Positions 26,248-34,975 of a DNA stretch of 64,000 nucleotides are shown here, piece after piece; position 1 is the first letter of the stretch; each line of letters opens with the position of its first letter. The notes beneath the pieces were generated by a model. The model ran no database searches and had not been told where the DNA came from. It was given only the letters and a program-made list of their open reading frames with translations. The stretch spans positions 124,001 to 188,000 of the forward strand of contig CAWIHS010000001.1 of NCBI GenBank assembly GCA_963836005.1, written 5' to 3'. A program made the translations under genes and the position numbers. Source of the DNA: CAWIHS01 sp963836005 (GTDB lineage: Bacteria > Pseudomonadota > Gammaproteobacteria > GRL18).

Positions 26248-26913
26248 ATGAAGTTTAAAAAATCGTTGTTAGGCTTTTCCATAATTGCTGGAATCTTGGC
26301 TTCAGGACTGTTGATGGCGGATAAAGGTAGTATAACGCCTGAACTAAAATCTGTAGAAGTAATGCACAATGGTAAGCCTGTGACTATTACACGAAGTAGT
26401 GCTAAAGATGCCAGAATTCCTGATGCGTTTTCCAAAACAAGTAAAGGCTGTCCTCCGTTTTGCATACAGCCCATGCATGTAGCGCCAGACGTAGAAACTA
26501 TCGGCGAACTTGAGCTCCTGGAGTACTTGAAAACTTCTAATGGTGACAGCTCAGTGATGGTAGTGGATTCTCGAACACCCGATTGGGTTCAGCGTGGAAC
26601 CATTCCCGGTTCAGTAAATATTCCCTGGAACCAGATTAATCATGACGTAGATGGTTTTTTTCAGTCTAAAGACGAAGTCAGCACTCTCAATGATGTATTA
26701 ATCAACCAGTTTGGCGTGTCATCAAACGACGGTAAACGTGACTTTACTGATGCTAAGACACTAGTGCTGTTTTGTAATGGCATCTGGTGCCCGCAATCGA
26801 CAGCCAATATCAAAACTCTTCTTGATCTTGGTTATCCTGCAGACAAGCTGAAATGGTATCGTGGCGGAATGCAGTCATGGGTAGATGTAGGTCTCACCAC
26901 GGTAACCCCCTGA
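26248..26913 (+). CDS. soxL: Rhodanese-like periplasmic protein SoxL
   Basis: The 221-residue protein has a signal-like N-terminus (KKSLLGFSIIAGILASGLLMA), a cysteine segment KGCPPFCIQPM near residue 70, and one rhodanese domain: VVDSRTPDWVQRGTIPGSVNIPW and the active-site loop LFCNGIWCPQSTANI. Rhodaneses move sulfane sulfur to acceptors. It occupies the soxL position of soxXAKL clusters. A terminator follows directly. Confidence 0.85.
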   Translation: MKFKKSLLGFSIIAGILASGLLMADKGSITPELKSVEVMHNGKPVTITRSSAKDARIPDAFSKTSKGCPPFCIQPMHVAPDVETIGELELLEYLKTSNGDSSVMVVDSRTPDWVQRGTIPGSVNIPWNQINHDVDGFFQSKDEVSTLNDVLINQFGVSSNDGKRDFTDAKTLVLFCNGIWCPQSTANIKTLLDLGYPADKLKWYRGGMQSWVDVGLTTVTP

Positions 26914-26926
26914 TCATACAGGTTCC

Positions 26927-26968
26927 TAACTACTCATCTGCTTAACGATGAGTAGTTACCCTTTTTTA
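26927..26968 (+). terminator. Terminator of the sox operon
   Basis: TAACTACTCATC and GATGAGTAGTTA form a perfect 12-bp stem with an 8-base loop, followed by CCCTTTTTT, 14 bases after the soxL stop. The T-run on the plus strand makes it a sox terminator. It also blocks readthrough into the convergent rluC. Confidence 0.85.
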
Positions 26969-27922
26969 TTATTCTGTTCTTAACTGGGTCAGTAGATTTT
27001 GCAGATCATTGCTTAACGGAGCCTTTAAAGTCATAGCTTCGCCACTGTGCGGATGATTGAATGATATCTGCACTGCATGTAAAAATAGCCGTTTGAGCCC
27101 TCTGTCTTTCATGCGCTTATTACACATATAATCAGTATACTTTTCATCACCAGCGACACAATGCCCCAGGTATTGGGAATGAACTCGAATCTGGTGGGTA
27201 CGCCCGGTGAGTATTTTGACTTCAAACAGTGTATTTTGCGCAAATTGTTCCACTTGAGTAAAAATACTGATAGCTTCTTTACCCTGCTTGCTTACGCGTA
27301 CAATTCTGTCTCCCGTTTTAAGTAATTCCCTTTGCAAAGGAGCCGCCACTATTTTTTCTCTGCAGGCAAGTTTTCCGCATAACAATGCCAGATAGCGTTT
27401 ATCAGTCTCTCGGTTGCGAAACATATCCTGCAATAGTCTTAATGCAGAACGTTTTTTGGCTATTAAAAGACAACCCGATGTTTCCTTATCCAGACGATGC
27501 ACCAGTTCCAGAAAATTCTGATCTTTTTTTAAAGCTCTCATTGCTTCTATGATCCCATAACTGATACCACTACCACCATGAACTGCAATGCCGCTGGGTT
27601 TATTGACAGCAATAAAAAAATCATCTTCAAACAGTATGGAGTTTTCAATTAATTCCAGCAATGCATGACCCGGAGCAGGTAAAACGGGTTCAATAGTCAC
27701 CTTGATGGGCGGGATCCGTATTCTGTCACCATAGGACAATTTGTAGGTTTGCTTGATGCGGCCTTTGTTAACACGCACCTCACCTTTGCGGATAATTTTG
27801 TAGATATGGCCTTTAGGAACTCCATTGAGATAATTAAACAGAAAATTATCTATTCGCTGACCGGCATTTCGATCGTCAATTTCAACAAAGCAGACCGATT
27901 GGTATGATTTCTTAAAATTCAT
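26969..27922 (-). CDS. rluC: 23S rRNA pseudouridine synthase RluC
   Basis: The 317-residue enzyme makes pseudouridines 955, 2504 and 2580 (E. coli numbering) in 23S rRNA. It has an N-terminal S4-like domain (QRIDNFLFNYLNGVPKGHIYKIIRKGEVRVN) and the RluA-type catalytic motif ELVHRLDKETSGCLLIAKK with the nucleophilic Asp. The C-terminal GRTHQIRVH is also typical. Its divergence from rne is the conserved gammaproteobacterial arrangement and supports RluC over RluA or RluD. Confidence 0.95.
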   Translation of the reverse strand: MNFKKSYQSVCFVEIDDRNAGQRIDNFLFNYLNGVPKGHIYKIIRKGEVRVNKGRIKQTYKLSYGDRIRIPPIKVTIEPVLPAPGHALLELIENSILFEDDFFIAVNKPSGIAVHGGSGISYGIIEAMRALKKDQNFLELVHRLDKETSGCLLIAKKRSALRLLQDMFRNRETDKRYLALLCGKLACREKIVAAPLQRELLKTGDRIVRVSKQGKEAISIFTQVEQFAQNTLFEVKILTGRTHQIRVHSQYLGHCVAGDEKYTDYMCNKRMKDRGLKRLFLHAVQISFNHPHSGEAMTLKAPLSNDLQNLLTQLRTE

Positions 27923-28998
27923 TCAATAAATTAAACAATACTCATTGATGCAAGTCATACTAGCTGTTATATTACACAGGTTAAATTAGCTTATCGCATT
28001 TAAAGCGAATAATTCCAATGATGGAAATTCACCAGTAAAAAATCCACAAACCCTGGATACTTTGCGATAAGACTTTAAATATGACAAAGCCCGGTTGATA
28101 AAAACTGTAAGTTTAACTTGTTTGCCGGCTTTTAGCATCTAAAAGAATGGATCTATCTAATTTTGCCCGCGCAAGGAATATTACTGATAAATTTTTTGTG
28201 CGTATATACAGACCTGTTTGTCAAATAAATTATATAAATCCCCATAAACAAGATGAGATGCATTTTTCCCGGTTATGATTTTATTAAGCATAACCCCAAT
28301 AAAACACTAAATAGTTCCTGTATTTAGTTTAGAAAGGACAAATAAGCCCGTTTTGCATGGCATTGATATCTGCAACATAAACACACATGTTGCTGCTCAT
28401 ATCAAGCATAATTGCCGACGGAAGACCATTTGAGATTAAGTTTATACGGTTAATCTTTGACCATTTCCTGGGTTAATTCGTACGGGTAGCTAAAGAACAT
28501 TCTGAATTTAGAACTTTACTTTATATACTCAAAGTTTCGATAAATTAATCTGTATAAATGTCTTAAAATCAATATGCAAATAATTGTAGCCTGCATAGCT
28601 GTTTTGATTTGTTTCAGCGTAAGAACTCGATGATATATAAATGCCTGCTCAAAACTGTTGTGGGCATTGAGTACTGAAACGACTCAACTGATTAACTCAT
28701 AATCAGGCAAACAACAAATGATGCTGTACAGCTTACAATTTTTTTAATAACTAATTGTTAGCGCAAGGTTAGCTAGTGGAAATCAGCTAGTTAGCCAAAA
28801 AATAAAGATAAAACTGCCGTGCGTTGGAGTATTTAGCTGTTTTTGTCGGTTCCCAGACACAATATTTTATCCATACCTAAGCGCTATTGATGTACTTTAG
28901 AGGTTTCCACTGAACTTGTGATTCAAGTCATTGAAAACCCTTAAAGAGTCCTCGCTAAACCTGAATATAGTAGAGCTTAAAATAGAGCACAATACTAT
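27923..28998. promoter_or_regulatory. Long rluC-rne intergenic region and rne leader
   Basis: This 1,076-bp AT-rich gap has no credible ORF. It should hold the rluC promoter and a long rne 5' leader. Known rne mRNAs carry structured leaders through which RNase E controls its own synthesis. The clearest structure is at 28611-28680: GTTTCAG pairs with CTGAAAC and, inside, AATGCC pairs with GGCATT. I find no tRNA-like fold here. Confidence 0.5.
28611..28680 (+). ncRNA. Nested hairpin in the rne leader
   Basis: GTTTCAG (28611-28617) pairs with CTGAAAC (28674-28680), and AATGCC (28640-28645) pairs with GGCATT (28663-28668). The outer stem can extend into TTTGATTT and GACTCAAC with G-U pairs. It is a candidate cis-acting structure for RNase E autoregulation, by analogy with E. 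coli rne. Confidence 0.35.
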
Positions 28999-31986
28999 AT
29001 GAAAAGAATGTTATTCAACGCAACTCAACCTGAAGAGTTGCGTGTTGCCCTGGTTGATGGCCAACGCCTTTTTAATCTGGACATAGAAACGACTCACCGA
29101 GCCCAGAAAAAAGCCAATATCTATAAAGCCAAAATTACACGTGTCGAACCCAGCCTGGAAGCAGCTTTTGTTGACTATGGTGCTGATCGTCACGGGTTTC
29201 TGCCCCTTAAGGAAATTTCCAGACAATATTTCAAACAGCCGCCAAACCAGTCAGGCAAACGTTTTAAAATCACTGACCAGGTTAAAGAAGGACAGGAAAT
29301 AGTAGTCCAGGTTGACAAGGAAGAACGCGGCAATAAGGGCGCGGCTTTGACCACATTTATCAGCCTTCCTGGCCGTTATCTGGTTTTGATGCCTAATAAT
29401 CCCAGAGCTGGCGGCATTTCACGCCGTATAGAAGGTGACGAACGCAGTGATCTCAAGGAAAACATGAGTAAACTGGAAGTCCCGGAAGATATGGGGCTCA
29501 TCGTCAGAACTGCTGGTATTGGTGTAACACGTGAAGAGTTACAGCTGGATCTGGATTATTTACTGCACCTTTGGAGCGCTATTGATACCGCATCACAGGA
29601 ACGAGCGGCCCCGTTTCTGATTTACCAGGAAAGCAACATTGTTATCCGCGCCATCCGCGATTATTTACGTAATGATATCAGTGAAATTATTGTTGATGAC
29701 GAAGCTACCTATGCAGAAGCTTATGACTTCATGCAGCGTGTCATGCCGCAACACCTGCATAAGGTAAAGCATTACAGAGACAGTGTACCCCTCTTCTCCC
29801 GTTATCAGATTGAAAGTCAGATAGAAACAGCCTTTCAACGTGAAGTCACCTTGCCTTCAGGAGGAGCGATTGTTATTGATCACACTGAAGCGCTGATTTC
29901 CATCGACATTAACTCCGCCAGAGCCACCAAAGGCGTCGACATTGAAGCTACTGCTTTGCAGACCAATCTCGAAGCCGCTGATGAAGTAGCTCGGCAATTA
30001 CGTTTGCGCGATTTGGGCGGTTTGGTGGTAATTGATTTCATCGATATGAGCTCGAGCAAAAATCAGCGTGCGGTTGAACACAAACTAAAAGATTCATTGA
30101 AAATAGATCGCGCCAGAGTTCAGGTAGGCAGAATTTCCCGTTTTGGTTTACTTGAAATGTCACGTCAGAGGATCAAGCCTTCTTTAGGTGAATCTGTGCA
30201 AATTACCTGCCCCAGATGTAGCGGTCATGGCACTATTCGCGGAGTGGATTCACTGGCACTATCCGTGTTGCGCATTCTCGAAGAAGAATCCATGAAGGAG
30301 AATACCGGACGTATACTGGCTCAGTTGCCCGTCAATGTAGCCACTTTCCTGTTAAATGAAAAACGTGACATCATCACTAGTATTGAAAAACGTCAAAACA
30401 TTTCAGTAACATTGATCCCCAATGAAAGCCTGGTAACACCACATTATCGTATCGAACGGATCCGCACTGAAGATAATCTGAGTGATAAATACCAGGTCAA
30501 TAGCTACACCTTTAATCAGATGATTGCTGATGAAGATGCTAATGGACTTATCAGCGAAATAAAACCAGTTGAAGAACCGGCAGTCAAAGCGGCATTGCCG
30601 ATTAAAGACTCTGCTGCTGCAGCACCGCAGCCATTAACTCTGGTAAGACGGATCTGGTCTTCCCTGTTTAACCGTGAACCACAGTCAGCTGCAGTCGACG
30701 AAGAAAAACAGTTTAAACAGCAACCCCGGGAAGTAAAAAAGCCTCGTTCAGATGCTGCAACGGGTAAAAACAGAAATGTCAGAGATGATGCCAAAGCAGC
30801 TAGAAAAGCCAAACCAGGCAGTCAACCGAAACGCAGCAAAGCTGTATCCGGCAAACAGGTATCAAGCACATCCCTGGAAGAAAAACCCGCGCTGGTTAGC
30901 AGCACAGACAATTCAGCCGGCAGTGGCTTACAGGAAGAGAAAAAACCGGCCAAAAAACGGGCTGCCAGAAAAACTGTTGCCGGCAGAAAATCGGCTCAAA
31001 GTAGAGAGAACAAAGCGGTAGACACTCAGGAGCTGAAAACAGCAATTGCACCTGATGCTGAGTCTGTTTCTATAGATAACTCAAAAGAAGAAATCAATAC
31101 TATCGCGGATGGGACAACACCAGCTGCCGCAGAATTATTCACAACATCATCGCAGTCATCAACCTCTAAAGACGTTAAGAGTGATGAGTCAAAAACAGCC
31201 CGAAAAAAATCTCTGCGAGGCCCAGGTTCTCGACGTTCATCGCGAAAAAGCAGTGTAAAGAAAAAGTCAGTTAAAATGGCCTCTACAGGCACTATGACTG
31301 ACAACAAACCTGTGACTGACGTGGCAGCCAGGCCTCTTAGCTCCATCCAGGATGATAAAACATTAGAAACTGAGCCATTGTCAAATCCGGCAGCGCTGGA
31401 TTTTCCAGCTGCTGAAATAACTGCCAGCACTACTGACAAAACTCAGCCTAAAACAGAAGATGCCGAAGCGACTCCCATTGCAGAGGCAGCAGTTACATCT
31501 GTGCCAATGGAGCAAACCAGCCCCGAGGAACAGCCTGATGCGGTCTCCAAAAATGAATCCATAGCGGCAGAAGCAGTAGCAGATAAGGCGAAGCCCAATG
31601 CTTCTCCCAGAAAAAAGGCGGCACGGCGCAAATCGACGGCAAAGAAATCAAGCAGGAAAAAAGCTGCAGCAACTGCCAAAACAAAAGCAGAGTCGGTTAA
31701 AGCTGAACCTCAGTCAACATCTCAGTCCGTGGTAATTTCAGATGAAAAACCAGCCGCTGCAGATAGTGCCGAAAATTCCATTAACACTCAGGTCGAAAAA
31801 GCCCCACAGGAAGCAGGCTCTGCTGTAATTGATACTGCAGAGCAGGCAAAACCTGCTGAAATTGTCAAAAAACGTTCCAGACGGAGAAACAGGACTATTG
31901 TCACTCAGACAAAATCCGCTAATTCAATGGAAACAGATAAGCTTGAAGATAAAAGAGGCGTTAAGGCAGCTAAAAAAGAAACTTGA
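28999..31986 (+). CDS. rne: Ribonuclease E
   Basis: The 995-residue endoribonuclease processes mRNA and rRNA and scaffolds the degradosome. Visible are the N-terminal MKRMLFNATQPEELRVALVDG, an S1 domain (KANIYKAKITRVEPSLEAAFVDYGADRHGFL), the catalytic DNase-I-like region (IDINSARATKG and LGGLVVIDFIDM, both with metal-binding Asp), and the zinc link CPRCSGHG. Beyond about residue 520 the sequence is low-complexity, rich in K, A, E, S and R, the disordered scaffold half. Shine-Dalgarno is weak, which fits post-transcriptional control. Confidence 0.97.
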   Translation: MKRMLFNATQPEELRVALVDGQRLFNLDIETTHRAQKKANIYKAKITRVEPSLEAAFVDYGADRHGFLPLKEISRQYFKQPPNQSGKRFKITDQVKEGQEIVVQVDKEERGNKGAALTTFISLPGRYLVLMPNNPRAGGISRRIEGDERSDLKENMSKLEVPEDMGLIVRTAGIGVTREELQLDLDYLLHLWSAIDTASQERAAPFLIYQESNIVIRAIRDYLRNDISEIIVDDEATYAEAYDFMQRVMPQHLHKVKHYRDSVPLFSRYQIESQIETAFQREVTLPSGGAIVIDHTEALISIDINSARATKGVDIEATALQTNLEAADEVARQLRLRDLGGLVVIDFIDMSSSKNQRAVEHKLKDSLKIDRARVQVGRISRFGLLEMSRQRIKPSLGESVQITCPRCSGHGTIRGVDSLALSVLRILEEESMKENTGRILAQLPVNVATFLLNEKRDIITSIEKRQNISVTLIPNESLVTPHYRIERIRTEDNLSDKYQVNSYTFNQMIADEDANGLISEIKPVEEPAVKAALPIKDSAAAAPQPLTLVRRIWSSLFNREPQSAAVDEEKQFKQQPREVKKPRSDAATGKNRNVRDDAKAARKAKPGSQPKRSKAVSGKQVSSTSLEEKPALVSSTDNSAGSGLQEEKKPAKKRAARKTVAGRKSAQSRENKAVDTQELKTAIAPDAESVSIDNSKEEINTIADGTTPAAAELFTTSSQSSTSKDVKSDESKTARKKSLRGPGSRRSSRKSSVKKKSVKMASTGTMTDNKPVTDVAARPLSSIQDDKTLETEPLSNPAALDFPAAEITASTTDKTQPKTEDAEATPIAEAAVTSVPMEQTSPEEQPDAVSKNESIAAEAVADKAKPNASPRKKAARRKSTAKKSSRKKAAATAKTKAESVKAEPQSTSQSVVISDEKPAAADSAENSINTQVEKAPQEAGSAVIDTAEQAKPAEIVKKRSRRRNRTIVTQTKSANSMETDKLEDKRGVKAAKKET

Positions 31987-32010
31987 CGGTGTTTAAATTA
32001 AACCCGCTAT

Positions 32011-32100
32011 CATACCCAATACTTAAGGGTAATCTGGTATTTGTGGAAGACAGATGATTTCAAACGCGTAGTGCGGCGATATTTCGCATACACCGGGCAG
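32011..32100. repeat. Truncated type A element, copy A3
   Basis: The left end CATACCCAATACTTAAGG matches the type A terminus and is followed by GGTAATCTGGTATTTGTGGAAGACAGATGATT, the start of the shared core. Similarity fades after about 32070 and no right end is found before the pentapeptide gene stop at 32106. It lies between convergent rne and the pentapeptide gene. The right boundary given is approximate. Confidence 0.6.
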
Positions 32101-32105
32101 TGACT

Positions 32106-32666
32106 TTAATTCAACAGTTTGGGATTAGTGCTAAAAAAAACGGCGCCGCTTATACTGGCGCCGCGGAGATCTGCCCCACTCAAGTCTGCCCCACTTAGAT
32201 TAGCTCCGCCTAGATTGACGCTCCTGAGTTCTGCATAACTCAGATTTGCTCCTGTCAGATTTGTTTCACTGAGATTTGCACCGTTAAGGTGGATCCCGCT
32301 GAGATCTTTGTCGCTGAGGTTGGTGCCATATAAATCTGTATCATCAAGGTTAGCGCCAGTGAGATCTGCATTGCTTAAATCTGCATGGCACAATTTTGAA
32401 CCTGACAGGTTGGTAAAGCGTAAGTCTGTACCCTGTAAGTTAGCATTGCTCAGATTGGCATGACTTAAATCAGCATAACGAAGATCAGCACCACTCAAAT
32501 CAGTATTGCTTAAATCGGTACAGCTTAAATCAGCATAATGTTTATCCGCCTCAATCGTATCAGTGTCCATCAAATCAGTTTCTAATAAATCACAGCTTAA
32601 CCATCCGCTATTTTCCAGCCAGAGTTTATGATTTTTCAGCACAGAGATTAATTTCACCTTGTCCAA
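32106..32666 (-). CDS. Pentapeptide repeat protein
   Basis: The 186-residue protein is almost entirely A(D/N)LSx repeats from about residue 40 to 175 (for example LSNTDLSGADLRYADLSHANLSNANL). It should fold as a right-handed quadrilateral beta-helix. No signal peptide or membrane segment is seen. Some such proteins mimic DNA and protect gyrase, but many have no known role and nothing here points to a target. It converges on rne. Confidence 0.85.
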   Translation of the reverse strand: MDKVKLISVLKNHKLWLENSGWLSCDLLETDLMDTDTIEADKHYADLSCTDLSNTDLSGADLRYADLSHANLSNANLQGTDLRFTNLSGSKLCHADLSNADLTGANLDDTDLYGTNLSDKDLSGIHLNGANLSETNLTGANLSYAELRSVNLGGANLSGADLSGADLRGASISGAVFFSTNPKLLN

Positions 32667-32719
32667 TGAGTATCTAACCTTCAGATTAACGGGAAATTTT
32701 TTCGTTCAAGTAGAATGGA

Positions 32720-33178
32720 TCAATTAAAATGCTTATGTTTTATGCTATTCAGTAAACCTTTACTGGCTTCATTTACCATGTCAAATACATTTTCGAACCC
32801 TTTAACTCCACCATAATATGGATCAGGAACTTCAGTCAACTTTAAATGGGGTGCGTAGTTCAAAAATAAAGAAATTTTATTTAGGTGCTCTGCAGGACAT
32901 GACTGTTGAAGCAATGCGTAATTATCATTATCCATGGCCAGAATAAAATCAAAATACTCAAAATCAGCAATGCAGATCTGACGTGAAACAATATAGGACA
33001 AATCGACATTATTGTTTTGTGCTGTTTTCTGAGCTCTCTGATCAGCCCCTTTACCAATGTGATAAGCGTGAGTACCTGCTGAATCAATTTCAATTTTATC
33101 ACTCAAACCCTGTTCCTGGACCATTTTTTCAAATACTCCATGGGCAGTGGGTGAACGACAGATATTACCCATGCACAC
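32720..33178 (-). CDS. Low-molecular-weight protein tyrosine phosphatase, 5' end damaged
   Basis: The ORF begins at a GTG giving MCMGNICRSP, which contains the C(X)5R catalytic loop; DPYYGG supplies the general-acid Asp. The usual first strand (VKVLFV) is missing. It is present just upstream in another frame: EKQVKVLL, preceded by ATA where ATG would be expected. Restoring one A at about 33179 (plus strand) would join the frames. So the gene appears to carry a 1-base deletion and perhaps a lost start codon. It may be a pseudogene, or the sequence may be in error. Confidence 0.75.
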   Translation of the reverse strand: MCMGNICRSPTAHGVFEKMVQEQGLSDKIEIDSAGTHAYHIGKGADQRAQKTAQNNNVDLSYIVSRQICIADFEYFDFILAMDNDNYALLQQSCPAEHLNKISLFLNYAPHLKLTEVPDPYYGGVKGFENVFDMVNEASKGLLNSIKHKHFN

Positions 33179-33344
33179 AACAGAACTTTGACCTGTTTTT
33201 CTATCTGCTGCGTCGACTTCTTCTCATTCGCCTTAGTACGTGCCTGTTAATTTATTGAATATATTCAATTATTTATGCCCGTTCGTTAGTATAAATGTCT
33301 ACCTGTTCAGGTACATGTAAAAAGACCTGAAGGCTTCCTAGAGT

Positions 33345-33521
33345 TCATGTATCGGTATTTTCAAGCACCCGAGCTTCTGACTCAATCATGACCGGAATAT
33401 CATCACGAACTGGAAAAGCCAGGTGATCCTTTTTACAAATCAGTTCATTGTTTTCCTTATCATAGGTTAATTCGCCCTTACACACGGGGCAAGCCAGAAT
33501 ATCAAGTAATTTTTTATCCAT
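33345..33521 (-). CDS. ycaR: Trm112 family protein (YcaR-like)
   Basis: This 58-residue protein begins MDKKLLDILACPVCKGELTYD and continues NELICKKDHLAFPVRDDIPVMI. The CPxC and later single Cys, and the FPVRDDIPVM(I/L) segment, are signatures of the YcaR/Trm112 family of small zinc-ribbon-like proteins. Its start overlaps the lpxK stop by 8 bases. The usual next gene, kdsB, is absent and a phosphatase gene follows instead. Confidence 0.93.
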   Translation of the reverse strand: MDKKLLDILACPVCKGELTYDKENNELICKKDHLAFPVRDDIPVMIESEARVLENTDT

Positions 33522-34521
33522 GGTAGTCTCTCAATTTGGTTATAATTTTCTCAATCAGCGTGCCGTTGATACGGGCCTTTATGGGTAGATACCAGCAATT
33601 GGTCAGTTTAAATTGTGCGCACTTAACAGCATCCTTTTCGGTCATAATAACAGGGTATGGATCTGAAAACACAAGCTCATGTTCCTCATAGATATGATGA
33701 TCGCTGAAGGCATGTTTGATGACCTCAAGCCCCTGTCTCTTGAGCAAATCAAAAAAACGTTCCGGGTCACCTATACCAGCAATCGCATGTACAGTGTGTT
33801 GTTTAAATGTCTCAAGTCTGATTGGTGTTTTTTCATCCAGAGCAAACAAAAGCTCAAAATCATACCGCATCAAAAATTCATTCGCCGCTAATACGGCTTG
33901 ATGACATTGACCTGTAGTCTGGTTGTAAATAATATAATCAACTTGACTTAAACGGCTGCGCGGTTCTCTTAATGGACCGGCAGGTAAACACAAATGATTA
34001 CCATATTGTTTTTTACTGTCAGTGATATTGATTTCAATATACCGTGACATGGCATAATGCTGTAATCCGTCATCACTGATAATGACATCGCAATCATAGT
34101 CTTGCTGAATTTTGTGCACCGCCCGGCTGCGTAAGGGATCTATAATAACCGGGCATTGAGTTTGCTTTTTGATCAGGTAAGGTTCATCGCCATATTGCGT
34201 CACTGCACCGTTAAGGATCACTTCTCTTGGCCAGGTTCCCTTTGCCGATGCGCTGTAACCTCGACTTACAATCGCGGGTTTAAAGCCATGACGTTTTAAT
34301 TGATCCGCCAACCAGATAACCAAAGGCGTTTTGCCACTGCCTCCCACATAGATGTTGCCAACGACAATCACAGGCAATTTAAAATAGCTGATTGTCAGCC
34401 AATGATGTGCATATGCAAAACGCCGCAATTTAACCAGCGAGCAGAAAACCAGGCTTACAGGCAGTAAAATAATACTGACCGGATTCAAATTTTGCCAATA
34501 ATGGGTTATGGACTTTTTCAA
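33514..34521 (-). CDS. lpxK: Tetraacyldisaccharide 4'-kinase
   Basis: The 335-residue inner-membrane-associated enzyme phosphorylates the lipid A precursor DS-1-P to lipid IVA. An N-terminal hydrophobic stretch (SIILLPVSLVFCSLV) precedes the P-loop VVGNIYVGGSGKTPLVIWLA, then IVSRGYS, DEPYLI and IISDDGLQHYAM. All are LpxK signatures. It follows exbD and overlaps ycaR. Confidence 0.96.
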   Translation of the reverse strand: MKKSITHYWQNLNPVSIILLPVSLVFCSLVKLRRFAYAHHWLTISYFKLPVIVVGNIYVGGSGKTPLVIWLADQLKRHGFKPAIVSRGYSASAKGTWPREVILNGAVTQYGDEPYLIKKQTQCPVIIDPLRSRAVHKIQQDYDCDVIISDDGLQHYAMSRYIEINITDSKKQYGNHLCLPAGPLREPRSRLSQVDYIIYNQTTGQCHQAVLAANEFLMRYDFELLFALDEKTPIRLETFKQHTVHAIAGIGDPERFFDLLKRQGLEVIKHAFSDHHIYEEHELVFSDPYPVIMTEKDAVKCAQFKLTNCWYLPIKARINGTLIEKIITKLRDYHG

Positions 34522-34560
34522 TTGTCAGTAACCCCTTCTGCTGAACCTGTTACAGGTCTG

Positions 34561-34974
34561 TTATTCCGGCTTTACAGCTGCAAAGGTAAGATGTATAAAA
34601 CCTAATTGCCTGGACGCGTCCATAGCAGCCATAACAGACTGGTGCGGTGTATTCTTATCTGCAGAAATAATGACTCTGGGTTCACTTTGTGAACCAGCGG
34701 CTTCTCTCAGAGCCCTTAACAGGGTTTCAATATTGGTATTGATCACTTCATGATCATTGATCGTAAACTTACCATTGGCGTCGATAAAAATCTCAATGTC
34801 TTTTTCTTCAGTCTCTGTTATTTCACCGCTGGCTTCAGGCAGTTCTATATTGAGTTCAGATTGACGATCGAACGTTGTTGAAACCATAAAAAAAATCAGC
34901 AGGAGAAAAACCACGTCGATTAAAGGGGTAACATTTACGTCCAGCTCTTTAGTTTTTCGATGTCTGAAATTCAT
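34561..34974 (-). CDS. exbD: ExbD/TolR-type biopolymer transport protein
   Basis: From the ATG at 34974 the product has 137 residues: a short cytoplasmic tail, one membrane helix (LDVNVTPLIDVVFLLLIFFMVSTTF) with the conserved Asp needed for proton use, and a periplasmic domain. An AGAAAGGAC Shine-Dalgarno lies just before this ATG, preferred to the in-frame ATG at 35004 inside exbB. It works with ExbB to energise an outer-membrane or envelope partner. No tonB is nearby. The lpxK neighbourhood is common for this pair. Confidence 0.9.
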   Translation of the reverse strand: MNFRHRKTKELDVNVTPLIDVVFLLLIFFMVSTTFDRQSELNIELPEASGEITETEEKDIEIFIDANGKFTINDHEVINTNIETLLRALREAAGSQSEPRVIISADKNTPHQSVMAAMDASRQLGFIHLTFAAVKPE

Positions 34975-34975
34975 C

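Noticed and set aside
31026..31439. 137-codon ORF antisense to the rne 3' half
   Set aside because: The low-complexity Ala/Lys/Glu-rich rne tail gives open antisense frames by composition.
32106..32666. Qnr-type quinolone protection protein
   Set aside because: Only generic pentapeptide repeats are seen; nothing specific to Qnr was recognised.
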